Shown here: positions 47,019 to 55,161 of the stretch, piece by piece | Layout of the letters: every line of letters begins with the position of its first letter | Position numbering within the stretch: the stretch's first letter is position 1 | Made by a program: the position numbers and the translations under genes | Notes under the pieces: generated by a model | What the model was told of the DNA's origin: nothing | Database searches by the model: none | The model's input: the letters and a program-made list of their open reading frames with translations, nothing else | Virus record (IMG/VR): IMGVR_UViG_3300032236_000815 | Coordinates: 1-64,000 of that record | Strand: one strand, 5' to 3' | Length of the DNA: 64,000 nucleotides | DNA from: a virus

Positions 47019-50000
47019 ATGGCTCAATTAAGTTCACCAGGAATTAGCGTAACAGTCGTAGACGAATCGTTCTACACACCGGCAGCTCCTGGAACCGTAC
47101 CCCTTATTATAGTTGCTTCTCAAGAAAATAAGAGCAACAGTGCTGGAACAGGAACAGCACCAGGAACACTAAAAGCAAACGCTGGTAAAGTATATCTACT
47201 AACTAGCCAAGCAGATTTAGGCGCAACATTTGGAGTTCCATACTTCCAAACTGATGCAGAAAATAACCCAGTACACGCTGGCGAATTAAACGAATATGGT
47301 CTAGAGGCGGCTTACAGCTTCTTAGGAGTAAGCAATCGTGCATACGTTGTACGTGCTGACTTAGATACTAAGCAACTTATTGCTAGAACAAGTGCTCCAA
47401 CAAGTCCTCCAGCAGATGGTACTTTCTGGTTTGATACAGCAGATACACATTTTGGTGTATTTGAATGGAATAGTGCATCAGCAACTACAACAGGCGGTCA
47501 AATTTTTACTGACCAAGGAACAGCTGGTAGCCTAAACGTTATTACAAATATTGCGTATGTCAATAACAGTACATACGCTCCGTTACCAAGTTACGGAAAA
47601 ATTGGCGACTATGCAGTTGTTTCAGTAACTAACTGGAACAAGTTATGGTTCAAGAAATATCAAACTAATACATCTGCAGGTACATGGGTTGAAGTAGGTA
47701 CTTCAAACTGGGCCGCAAGTTGGCCAACAATCACAGCCGCTGCCGCTCCAAGTAGCATTAGCACTGGCGACACATTGATTATTAATGGTACAACAGTTAC
47801 TGGTGTAAACACAGTTAGCGCATTAGCAACTGCTATTACTACAGCATTGTCAAGCAGTGGTATTACTGCCGCAGTTATTAACGGTTACTTACAGATTTAT
47901 TCAAACGGTACTGCTAGCTACAATTCACACGTAGCAGGTAGCTTAACTGTTTCTGGTACTTTAACAGGAACTGTAAATGCTCCAGGTGTACTAGGTCTTG
48001 TATCTGGTTCATATCTATGCCCAGCACTAACAGTTAGTCCACACTATCAAGTTCCGTTGTACGGCTACTACGACCAAAGTGGTTACATCGGTGGCAACCC
48101 AACTGGTTCAATTTGGGTTAAGACTACAAGTATTAACTTGGGTGCAAACTGGTTTATTAAGAAATACAATGCGGCTTCTAGCACATGGATTTTACAATCA
48201 GCTCAGTTATTTGCAAACAACCAATCAGCATTAGCTGTATTAGACCCAACAGGCGGCGGACAAAACTTGCCAGTTGGTGCAGTTTATGTAAAATACAATG
48301 ATGCAGAAAGTGCAACTCCATTGGCTAACTTTAAGATTTATGGACGTACTGGAACTGGTGCTACTAATATTGTATCTAATATTATTGGTGCAAGCACCTT
48401 TGGTACTGCTACTAACACATTTACAATTAGCCAAAGCGTTCCAGGGTCAAGTACATTAACTAGTCCAATAACTGTAACATTTAATACAACTGGCGTAGCT
48501 TTAAGCGATGCTCAAGCACTATTAACTGCGTTCACATCTGTAGTAACTGACCCAAATGTTACTGCTAGTCTAAACACAGTATCAAATACAATCACAATCA
48601 CACACGTGGGCGGTGGAGATATTCGTTTAGTAGACGGTACAAATACTCCGTTGAGCAAGATTTTCTCAACAAGTACAACAGCTAACTACTACTTAGATCC
48701 AACTGGTGTATCTAATCACTACATTGCTACTCAGTGGGCCGCAACAGTTAATGGTTCAGGCTTTGCAGTTGCTAGCTTAACACCTCCAACTAATACTCCA
48801 ACAGATGGTACATTATGGTATGACAACAATTTAGAAGATGTTGATATCATGGTACACAACGGCACACACTGGGTTGGTTATTTAAACTATACTCAGAACC
48901 AAGCAGGTGGCACAACAACAGATCCAATGGGTCCAATTACTAGTGCTACACAACCAACAACACAAAGCGATGGTACTCCATTAGCTAACGGTGACTTATG
49001 GATCGACACTAGCGATATTGAAAACTATCCAATCATCCACAAGTACAACTACTTGACTAAGAAGTGGGTTGTAATTGATAACACTGACCAAGTAACAGGT
49101 AACGGTGTTTTATTTGCGGATGCTCGCTGGTCTAATAACAGTACAAGCAATCAGATTCAAACTGGTGCAGGTACTCCTGATTCTATCGTGTCATTGCTTT
49201 CAAGCGATTACTTAGACTTTGATGCTCCAGATCCTGCACTATATCCAAAAGGTATGTTGCTATGGAACTTACGCCGTTCAGGATTTAACGTTAAGCGTTA
49301 TGTAGTTAACCATGTTGATACAACAGCATTTAACGTTCGCAAGAGCAACGAAATTCAAACTAACTACTATCCAGATCGTTGGGTAACAGATGCTCCTAAC
49401 GATGTTATGGGTGTTGGACAATTTGGACGTAAAGCTCAACGTGCTGTAGTATTAAAAGCACTAAACGCATTGATCCAAGGTAATCAAAATATTCGTCAAC
49501 CTGACACAGTTATCTATAACTTGTTAAGTTGCCCAGGATACTTAGAAACAGTTAGCGAACTAATTGGTCTAAACACTGACAACGGACAAACAGCGTTTAT
49601 CGTTGCAGACAGTCCAGCTCGTTTAACACCAGATGCTACAACATTAAGCAACTGGGGTAATAACACAATGGGCGCGGCAGTTGACGGTCAAGACGGTTTA
49701 ATTGCTACAGATCCATACACAGCAGTTTACTATCCATGGGGTTATACAACAGACTTGTTAGGTAATAACATTGTTGTTCCTCCAAGTCACATTATGTTAC
49801 GTACAATCGCTCTAAGCGATAACGTTTCTTATCCATGGTTTGCACCAGCTGGTGTACGTCGTGGCGGTGTAACAAATGCAAGTAGCGTAGGTTATGTAGA
49901 CGGACAAACTGGCGAGTTCCGAACAGTTGCATTGAACGTTGGACAACGTGACACTTTAGCCGCAATCCATGTAAACCCAATTACATACATTGCAGGTACA

Positions 50001-50375
50001 GGTTTAGTATGCTACGGACAGAAGACACGTCAGTTAATTGCTAGCTCATTGGATCGTATCAACGTTGCACGTCTAGTAATTTACTTACGTTATCAATTGA
50101 ATCAATTGGCTAAACCATTTGTGTTTGAACCAAACGATACAATTACACGTAACGAAATGAAACAACAAGTTGAAAAACTATTGTTAGAATTGACGGCAGA
50201 ACGTGCATTGTATGACTACCTTGTAGTTTGTGATACAAGCAACAATACACCAAGCAGAATCGACAGAAATGAACTTTATGTTGACATTGCTATTGAACCA
50301 GTTAAAGCAGTTGAATTCATTTACATTCCACTACGCTTAGAAAATACTGGCGCAATCAAAGGCCTTGGAAAATAA
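47019..50375 (+). CDS. 18: Tail sheath protein gp18 (enlarged)
   Basis: An 1118-residue tail sheath subunit, much longer than T4 gp18 (659). The start at 47019 (MAQLSSPGISVTVVDESFYT) is chosen for its GGAGA Shine-Dalgarno and canonical N-terminus; an ATG at 46962 lies before the promoter. The C-terminal about 330 residues are the conserved sheath core (GMLLWNLRRSGFNVKRYV, YPWGYTTDLLGNNIVVPPSH, IHVNPITYIAGTGLVCYGQK, IDRNELYVDIAIEPVKAVEF). Residues about 130-740 hold inserted repeats with a DGTxWxDT...Y.W....W pattern, likely surface domains. gp18 contracts to drive the tube through the envelope. Confidence 0.95.
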   Translation: MAQLSSPGISVTVVDESFYTPAAPGTVPLIIVASQENKSNSAGTGTAPGTLKANAGKVYLLTSQADLGATFGVPYFQTDAENNPVHAGELNEYGLEAAYSFLGVSNRAYVVRADLDTKQLIARTSAPTSPPADGTFWFDTADTHFGVFEWNSASATTTGGQIFTDQGTAGSLNVITNIAYVNNSTYAPLPSYGKIGDYAVVSVTNWNKLWFKKYQTNTSAGTWVEVGTSNWAASWPTITAAAAPSSISTGDTLIINGTTVTGVNTVSALATAITTALSSSGITAAVINGYLQIYSNGTASYNSHVAGSLTVSGTLTGTVNAPGVLGLVSGSYLCPALTVSPHYQVPLYGYYDQSGYIGGNPTGSIWVKTTSINLGANWFIKKYNAASSTWILQSAQLFANNQSALAVLDPTGGGQNLPVGAVYVKYNDAESATPLANFKIYGRTGTGATNIVSNIIGASTFGTATNTFTISQSVPGSSTLTSPITVTFNTTGVALSDAQALLTAFTSVVTDPNVTASLNTVSNTITITHVGGGDIRLVDGTNTPLSKIFSTSTTANYYLDPTGVSNHYIATQWAATVNGSGFAVASLTPPTNTPTDGTLWYDNNLEDVDIMVHNGTHWVGYLNYTQNQAGGTTTDPMGPITSATQPTTQSDGTPLANGDLWIDTSDIENYPIIHKYNYLTKKWVVIDNTDQVTGNGVLFADARWSNNSTSNQIQTGAGTPDSIVSLLSSDYLDFDAPDPALYPKGMLLWNLRRSGFNVKRYVVNHVDTTAFNVRKSNEIQTNYYPDRWVTDAPNDVMGVGQFGRKAQRAVVLKALNALIQGNQNIRQPDTVIYNLLSCPGYLETVSELIGLNTDNGQTAFIVADSPARLTPDATTLSNWGNNTMGAAVDGQDGLIATDPYTAVYYPWGYTTDLLGNNIVVPPSHIMLRTIALSDNVSYPWFAPAGVRRGGVTNASSVGYVDGQTGEFRTVALNVGQRDTLAAIHVNPITYIAGTGLVCYGQKTRQLIASSLDRINVARLVIYLRYQLNQLAKPFVFEPNDTITRNEMKQQVEKLLLELTAERALYDYLVVCDTSNNTPSRIDRNELYVDIAIEPVKAVEFIYIPLRLENTGAIKGLGK

Positions 50376-50388
50376 TTAGGAGAATACA

Positions 50389-51012
50389 ATGGCAATCGCA
50401 GCCTTATCAAACTTTACAGTACCTCTAGCATCAGACCAAAGTGCAAGTTCACAAGGTCTTTTGATGCCAAAACTAAAGTACAGATTCCGTCTGAACTTTG
50501 AAAATTTTGGTGTAAGTACTCCAACAACAGAACTAACTAAACAAGTTTCAGATTGTGCTCGTCCAAACGTTAAGTTTGCTGACCAAGTTATTGAAATTTA
50601 TAACAGTAAAATTCACTATGCTGGTAAACCAGCTTGGGAAGCAATCGCTGTTAAACTACGTGACGATGTCACCGGTCAAGTTAGCAAGCTAGTTGGTGAA
50701 CAAAACCAGAAACAATTCGACTTCTTTGAACAAAGTAGTGCGGCTAGTGCAGGTGACTATAAGTTTACACTACGCATTGAAATGTTAGACGGTGGAAATG
50801 GATCTAATGCTCCTAATGTTCTAGAAACATGGGAATGTTATGGTTGCTACTTAGAGTCAACAAACTGGCAGACATTGGACTACAAAGAACAAGGTCCTGC
50901 TATGATTGACCTAAGCATTCGTTTTGACAACGCTGTTCAAACAACTGGTGGCGCAATTGGTTCACCAACAAGTGTACAGACAAAACGTGGTACAAGTACT
51001 TTAGGTTCATAA
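50389..51012 (+). CDS. 19: Tail tube protein gp19
   Basis: A 207-residue tube protein. Recognisable elements are the YRFRLNFENFG strand after a short N-terminus, TKQVSDCARPNVKFADQVIE, IHYAGKPAWEAIAVKLRDDV and an LETWECYGCYLESTNW block, all typical of T4-family gp19. Hexamers stack to form the inner tube inside the sheath. It lies 13 nt after gp18 with Shine-Dalgarno AGGAGA and is followed by a strong terminator, so gp18-gp19 is a complete late unit. Confidence 0.95.
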   Translation: MAIAALSNFTVPLASDQSASSQGLLMPKLKYRFRLNFENFGVSTPTTELTKQVSDCARPNVKFADQVIEIYNSKIHYAGKPAWEAIAVKLRDDVTGQVSKLVGEQNQKQFDFFEQSSAASAGDYKFTLRIEMLDGGNGSNAPNVLETWECYGCYLESTNWQTLDYKEQGPAMIDLSIRFDNAVQTTGGAIGSPTSVQTKRGTSTLGS

Positions 51013-51018
51013 TAAAAC

Positions 51019-51040
51019 AGCCTACGAAAGTAGGCTTTTT
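51019..51040 (+). terminator. Terminator after gp19
   Basis: Stem AGCCTAC / GTAGGCT with a GAAA (GNRA) loop, followed by TTTT. Confidence 0.9.
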
Positions 51041-51041
51041 A

Positions 51042-51069
51042 TTGACTATTCATTAACTACGTATATTAT
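51042..51069 (+). promoter_or_regulatory. Sigma70-like promoter
   Basis: TTGACT (51042-51047), a 16-bp spacer, then TATTAT (51064-51069), between the gp19 terminator and the late box of the next gene. Confidence 0.45.
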
Positions 51070-51071
51070 TT

Positions 51072-51083
51072 TCTAAATAAATA
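51072..51083 (+). promoter_or_regulatory. Putative late promoter, double box (TCTAAATAAATA)
   Basis: Two overlapping TAAATA copies. The downstream one places the predicted start at 51089, the A of the ATG. No Shine-Dalgarno is present. Confidence 0.65.
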
Positions 51084-51088
51084 ATAGC

Positions 51089-52333
51089 ATGGCCTTCACA
51101 AAAACTTCTAATTTACACTCCGATCAGTCAGTAATTCTAGCTGACTATGCACACGCGGCACGAGTATTTGGTGATCAAGGATTTAGACTTGCACCTAAAT
51201 TTGATTTTTTATTCCACTGTAGTTTTAAAATTAATACTGCCGCACTAAAAAATGCAAATATTGTACAACGATACGGACAAGAAATTAACCTGATGGTGAA
51301 GAGTATTGATTTACCTAATTTTACAATACAAACAGAAACACTAAATCAGTATAATAGAAAAAAGAACATACAGTATCAACATAGTTTCGGAGAAGTTACA
51401 GTTAAATTCCATGACGATAATATGGGATTAATTAATCAACTCTGGCAAAACTATTATAGCTATTACTACGCCGATAGTACCAGTGCTCAGAATTTAGGAG
51501 CATACACTAGGAATGCCACGCAGAATAGTGACCATATTCCTACACCTTACGGATTAGATAATAAAAGCACTAATCCTTTCTTTAGTCAAATTAAGGTATA
51601 TCAAATGGCAAGACACGAATATGTCTGCTACACTTTAATTAATCCTATTATAACTAGCTTTGATCATGCAAGAGTAGATTACAGTTCTAATAAGACTCGA
51701 GAATTTTCAATGAAGTTTAAATTTGAAGCAGTGACTTATAGTGTAGGAGCAGTCGGCGCTGGAGACCCAGAAGGGTTTGAATTATCTCACTATGATACTG
51801 CACCTAGTCCTTTACAAGGTGTTAATCCAGATCCTACAGTAATCGATCCAAGTTTTGTGCAGGCCCTCGATACTGCGGCACTTGCTCCAGGTATACTTAA
51901 CAATGCAATAAGTCAGATCAATGCTAACCAGAACGCACAAGCAAATGGTGCCGCATCAAACGGCGGTAGTAGTGGAATAAATGTTGGATCCATACTAGGT
52001 GGATTAGCCGCAGGTGCCGCGGCAATTGGTATCGGTGGTCGACTTATTAGTAGCATTGGGAATCTTGCTAGCGGAATTGGCCTGCCTGATATATCATTCC
52101 CAGGCTTAGGAGGAAGTAGTACTGCTACTACCGAAGCAACTCCTAGTGCAGTTAATACAGATACTGCTGCCGCACAAGCTGACGCAGGTGGACAGGGTGC
52201 CGCACCTAACGATCAAACAACTACAACTGATCCTAACGCAGACACCGGCGGTGGTGGTGGTGATGGAACAAGTCAAGATCCAGCAGCCGACTACGGCGGA
52301 TCAAGTAGCATGGACGAACAATCAGGAACATAA
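51089..52333 (+). CDS. Tail-tube-fold/baseplate protein (gp19/gp48/gp54-like)
   Basis: A 414-residue protein. The first about 230 residues share the outline of T4 tube-fold proteins: KFDFLFHCSFKIN strand, MVKSIDLPNFTIQTETLNQY, VKFHDDNMGLINQLWQNYYS and a TREFSMKFKFEAVTYSVGAV strand. This suggests a tube initiator, tube cap or second tube protein. The C-terminal half is low-complexity: Asn/Ala linker, a hydrophobic Gly-rich stretch at about residues 300-345 (GSILGGLAAGAAAIGIGGRL) that could be membrane-active, then an acidic Gly/Asp/Ser tail. The probably leaderless ATG follows a double late box. Exact T4 counterpart uncertain. Confidence 0.6.
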   Translation: MAFTKTSNLHSDQSVILADYAHAARVFGDQGFRLAPKFDFLFHCSFKINTAALKNANIVQRYGQEINLMVKSIDLPNFTIQTETLNQYNRKKNIQYQHSFGEVTVKFHDDNMGLINQLWQNYYSYYYADSTSAQNLGAYTRNATQNSDHIPTPYGLDNKSTNPFFSQIKVYQMARHEYVCYTLINPIITSFDHARVDYSSNKTREFSMKFKFEAVTYSVGAVGAGDPEGFELSHYDTAPSPLQGVNPDPTVIDPSFVQALDTAALAPGILNNAISQINANQNAQANGAASNGGSSGINVGSILGGLAAGAAAIGIGGRLISSIGNLASGIGLPDISFPGLGGSSTATTEATPSAVNTDTAAAQADAGGQGAAPNDQTTTTDPNADTGGGGGDGTSQDPAADYGGSSSMDEQSGT

Positions 52334-52335
52334 TT

Positions 52336-52704
52336 ATGGCAGCAGGAAATTTACCAGCAAAACAACAAACATCTGTACAATCAGTTAGATCATTCTTTGA
52401 CAATTATTTTATAAAACAAAATAGTTTTCCGGCCGCTGAGATAGATGCAGTTATTGGTTTCTTTACTAAACGTGGTTTTGATCAACCTAGTGCTCGTAGT
52501 GTAAGCATAATAATGCTAAATCAAGCTCGTACAGAAAACGTAAGTGTATTTCAATTTTTAGATACACTAAAAGGTTTAACAGATGTTCAACTAGGACAAT
52601 TGGTTGCTCAAGTGTTAAACACCTATAGAGAAAATACAAGTTATCTAGGTTATAGAATACAACCAGTAACCGATACGTACGAAAGTAGAAATATTTTAGT
52701 ATAA
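52336..52704 (+). CDS. Conserved T4-like phage protein, unknown function
   Basis: A 122-residue helical protein: FFDNYFIKQNSFPAAEIDAV, GFFTKRGFDQPSARSVSIIM, then a C-terminal TSYLGYR with a strand-like ending. I recognise this layout from other marine T4-like phages, next to structural genes, but know no function. It starts 3 nt after its neighbour and is followed 2 nt later by gp4, so it is probably a small virion or morphogenesis protein. Confidence 0.6.
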   Translation: MAAGNLPAKQQTSVQSVRSFFDNYFIKQNSFPAAEIDAVIGFFTKRGFDQPSARSVSIIMLNQARTENVSVFQFLDTLKGLTDVQLGQLVAQVLNTYRENTSYLGYRIQPVTDTYESRNILV

Positions 52705-52705
52705 T

Positions 52706-53134
52706 ATGGCCAAATTTGCTCGTGGAAAGTATGTAATGAAACACCCAGAGAAGTATGTAGGAACTAAACAGCCTACATACCGTTCGAGCTGGGAATGGAG
52801 TTTCATGAACTTTTGCGACAACAATAAAAGCATAATGAAGTGGGCAAGCGAAGCTGTACAGATACCCTACCGCGATCCACTTACTAATCGCCAAACAGTT
52901 TATGTTCCAGATTTTTTCATACAGTATCAAGATAAATTTGGAAGAATACTTACTGAACTAATTGAAATAAAACCTGCTAGTCAGACTATTTTGGAACGTG
53001 TGGGTAAGAACAAATATAATCAAGCACAGTATGTTAAGAATCAAGCTAAATGGGCTAGTGCTAAACTTTGGTGTAATCAACAAGGTATAAAGTTTAGGAT
53101 TCTAAACGAAAATGATATATTCAGTCAGACATAA
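52706..53134 (+). CDS. 4: Head-completion protein gp4 (gp50/65), nuclease-like
   Basis: A 142-residue protein similar to T4 gp4: RGKYVMKHPEKYVGTKQPTY, RSSWEWSFMNFCDNN, ILTELIEIKPASQT and AKWASAKLWCNQQGIKFRIL. The pattern E...(P)D...ExK...W is that of PD-(D/E)XK nuclease folds (E in RSSWEW, D in VPDFFI, ExK in IEIKP). gp4 acts after packaging to finish the head, possibly trimming DNA or helping neck addition. It starts 2 nt after the previous gene without a clear Shine-Dalgarno. Confidence 0.85.
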   Translation: MAKFARGKYVMKHPEKYVGTKQPTYRSSWEWSFMNFCDNNKSIMKWASEAVQIPYRDPLTNRQTVYVPDFFIQYQDKFGRILTELIEIKPASQTILERVGKNKYNQAQYVKNQAKWASAKLWCNQQGIKFRILNENDIFSQT

Positions 53135-53148
53135 GCATAAGTAATATT

Positions 53149-53631
53149 ATGACTAAAAAACTTGAAGAAATCCTCAACTTACCTGAAAGCAAAAAGATTG
53201 TAAAACAGGAAGAAAAGAAACAAGCAAAGGCAGAGCTTGCTCAACCGTTTTTGCGTGACATGTCAGAATATGACAAAATTTCTGCGGCGCTTCCACAAGT
53301 AAAAGGGCTAGGTGATGCAGGCGATGCCGAGCTAGATGCACTAGCTCAAAAAGCACAAGATGCGTATGACGATATCATGGACTTGGGCATGAACGTTGAA
53401 GCTAGATATAGCGGCCGTTTGTTTGAAGTAGCCGCAAGTATGTTAGGACATGCTATCAGTGCTAAGAGTGCCAAGTTAGACAAAAAGCTGAAAATGATCG
53501 ATTTACAGCTTAAGAAACAGAAATTAGACCAGGATACAGTAGCCGCAGATGAAGGAATTAATATCCAAGGTGAAGGCTTTATTGTTACAGATCGTAATAG
53601 TTTGCTGGAAAAATTAAAGAATATGAAATAA
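53149..53631 (+). CDS. 16: Small terminase subunit gp16
   Basis: A 160-residue helical protein with a charged N-terminus and a long central helical hairpin (LAQKAQDAYDDIMDLGMNVE, SGRLFEVAASMLGHAISAKS, KLDKKLKMIDLQLKKQKLD), ending in a short hydrophobic segment (GFIVTDRNSLLEKLKN). This is the layout of T4 gp16, which forms rings that regulate the gp17 motor and recognise DNA for packaging initiation. It is separated from gp17 by two head-protein genes rather than being adjacent as in T4. Confidence 0.8.
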   Translation: MTKKLEEILNLPESKKIVKQEEKKQAKAELAQPFLRDMSEYDKISAALPQVKGLGDAGDAELDALAQKAQDAYDDIMDLGMNVEARYSGRLFEVAASMLGHAISAKSAKLDKKLKMIDLQLKKQKLDQDTVAADEGINIQGEGFIVTDRNSLLEKLKNMK

Positions 53632-53634
53632 ATA
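53627..53634 (+). promoter_or_regulatory. Putative late promoter box (AATAAATA)
   Basis: Overlaps the gp16 stop codon. The predicted start near 53640 gives a 13-nt leader with AGGA for the gene at 53653. Confidence 0.55.
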
Positions 53635-53652
53635 TAGTACTAGGACTATAAC

Positions 53653-54276
53653 ATGAAATCATTTAAAGAATATTTAACCGAGAGCAAAAAAGTTTACGAA
53701 TTTAAAGTAAAAGTTGCTGGTGACTGCCCAAAAGACTGCACAAGTCTAGTTAAAGCGGCTCTATCAGAATTTAACGTAAGTTCAGTAAGTGCTCCTCGTC
53801 GTACGCCAATCCAGGAACATCACAGCGAGTTCCCTGAGCATAAAAACATCCATATGACTATTATCGATGTTACCACAGATTATCCAGCAACTAGTTTACA
53901 AATTCGTGAAAGAGTTGCAAGCGGCCTTGGCTTGGCACAGTCTTCTGTTAAAGTTAAATCTATGTTTGAAGAACGCGAACATGCAATTAATCATGCAAAT
54001 GATGAAACAACCGGCGAAGCCATTCTTGGTGTTGATTACGAAGCAAGCGATAATCAAGATTTAGTTGGTGAAAAGCGTAAGTTAAATTTCCTACAAGAAT
54101 TAAACAAAGAAAAACATCAAGGTACCGAGTATACAGGAGTTAATGACCAACTTCTTGCAAAAGGTCAACCTAAACATGTTAAAGAAACCCCGGCTAAACA
54201 AGTAGAGTCAAAAACAAAATTCGTTAATTTGTTTACTAAGACTAAACACGTAGATCCAGTTAAAGGAGTCAAATAA
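53653..54276 (+). CDS. Putative internal/prohead protein
   Basis: A 207-residue, highly charged soluble protein. The N-terminus MKSFKEYLTESKK is a short amphipathic helix of the kind that targets scaffold or internal-head proteins of T4-like phages, and YLTE|S fits the LxE prohead-protease consensus. The middle has a possible ferredoxin-like alpha/beta part (YEFKVKVAGDCPKDCTSLVK, IHMTIIDVTTDYPATS). The C-terminus is Lys-rich. It overlaps the following gene by TAATG. The head role is inferred from its place between gp16 and gp17 and its N-terminus. Confidence 0.5.
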   Translation: MKSFKEYLTESKKVYEFKVKVAGDCPKDCTSLVKAALSEFNVSSVSAPRRTPIQEHHSEFPEHKNIHMTIIDVTTDYPATSLQIRERVASGLGLAQSSVKVKSMFEEREHAINHANDETTGEAILGVDYEASDNQDLVGEKRKLNFLQELNKEKHQGTEYTGVNDQLLAKGQPKHVKETPAKQVESKTKFVNLFTKTKHVDPVKGVK

Positions 54277-55082
54277 TGAATTTTCAAGAATTGGCAGCAA
54301 AATTAAAAGCAATAGAAGAAAACGCAACTGCTGGCGCTACCGGTAGCGGAAACGTTGCATCAGCCGCAATTGGTGCTAGTACACCAGAGATAGATGACGG
54401 TATGGAAGAAGCAATTACTAGTGCTCCTCCAGTTGCACCGACAAAAGATGATGGTCCTGATACAGCAGAATGCGGAATGATGCCTATGCCTCCAATGATG
54501 CCTCATCCAGAAAAACAACAAGACAATGTTACAATGAATGTAAGTATGAATGGATCAGGCGAAGGCGGAATTCGTAGCTTGATGGATATTTTACGTAACA
54601 TTGAAAAAGGTGCAGACACTGCACACCCACATGATGTTAGTGCATTGTTTGGCGAACCAAGTAGCGACCACGAACACGAAGAGCCAATCATGGGCGGCAA
54701 AGTGGATATTATGTCTTTAGAACAAGACATGGAAGAAAATATTGAAGACGGAAAGACTTGGGGCAATAGTACCCACGGTGATTCAGGCGCACACACAATG
54801 GGCATTAAATCAGTTACTCCAAAAGGTAATGATTTGTCCAGCACCGGCGGAACTGAATTTCCAAAAGTAAACGGCGGCGGCAACCCGATGAGCGAATCAT
54901 TAGTTGGACGTTTACAAGCAATGTACCAACAAATCAAAGAAGCAGACGACAATAAAACTATGAGTCGTGCGGCTAAAGGTGTAATGAAATACGGTAAAGA
55001 CGGTATGCAAGCACTTGCCAAAGCTGGTAAAGAAGGCAAGAACTTAGACAAAGTTAGAGACAAATACAACAAATACGATTAA
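54276..55082 (+). CDS. Putative internal/prohead protein
   Basis: A 268-residue hydrophilic protein. It opens with an amphipathic helix (MNFQELAAKLKAIEENA), a common start in this head-gene group, followed by Gly/Ala/Ser and then Met/Pro-rich acidic low complexity (CGMMPMPPMMPHPEK). The C-terminal 60 residues are basic and helical (SLVGRLQAMYQQIKEADDNK, then KAGKEGKNLDKVRDKYNKYD), suitable for DNA contact. IKE|AD fits a prohead-protease site. It overlaps the preceding gene and is closed by a terminator. Function inferred from context only. Confidence 0.5.
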   Translation: MNFQELAAKLKAIEENATAGATGSGNVASAAIGASTPEIDDGMEEAITSAPPVAPTKDDGPDTAECGMMPMPPMMPHPEKQQDNVTMNVSMNGSGEGGIRSLMDILRNIEKGADTAHPHDVSALFGEPSSDHEHEEPIMGGKVDIMSLEQDMEENIEDGKTWGNSTHGDSGAHTMGIKSVTPKGNDLSSTGGTEFPKVNGGGNPMSESLVGRLQAMYQQIKEADDNKTMSRAAKGVMKYGKDGMQALAKAGKEGKNLDKVRDKYNKYD

Positions 55083-55120
55083 TAAATTCGTCGCAGTTAG
55101 CACTCTGTCCGATAGTGCCA

Positions 55121-55147
55121 AATAGACTCTTCGGAGTCTATTTTTTT
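55121..55147 (+). terminator. Terminator before gp17
   Basis: A perfect 9-bp stem AATAGACTC / GAGTCTATT with a TTCG loop, followed by a T-run. It ends 3 nt before the late promoter box of gp17. Confidence 0.9.
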
Positions 55148-55148
55148 C

Positions 55149-55156
55149 GGTAAATA
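55149..55156 (+). promoter_or_regulatory. Putative late promoter box (GGTAAATA) for gp17
   Basis: The predicted start falls at 55162, the A of the gp17 ATG. No Shine-Dalgarno lies between the box and the ATG. Confidence 0.65.
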
Positions 55157-55161
55157 AATTT

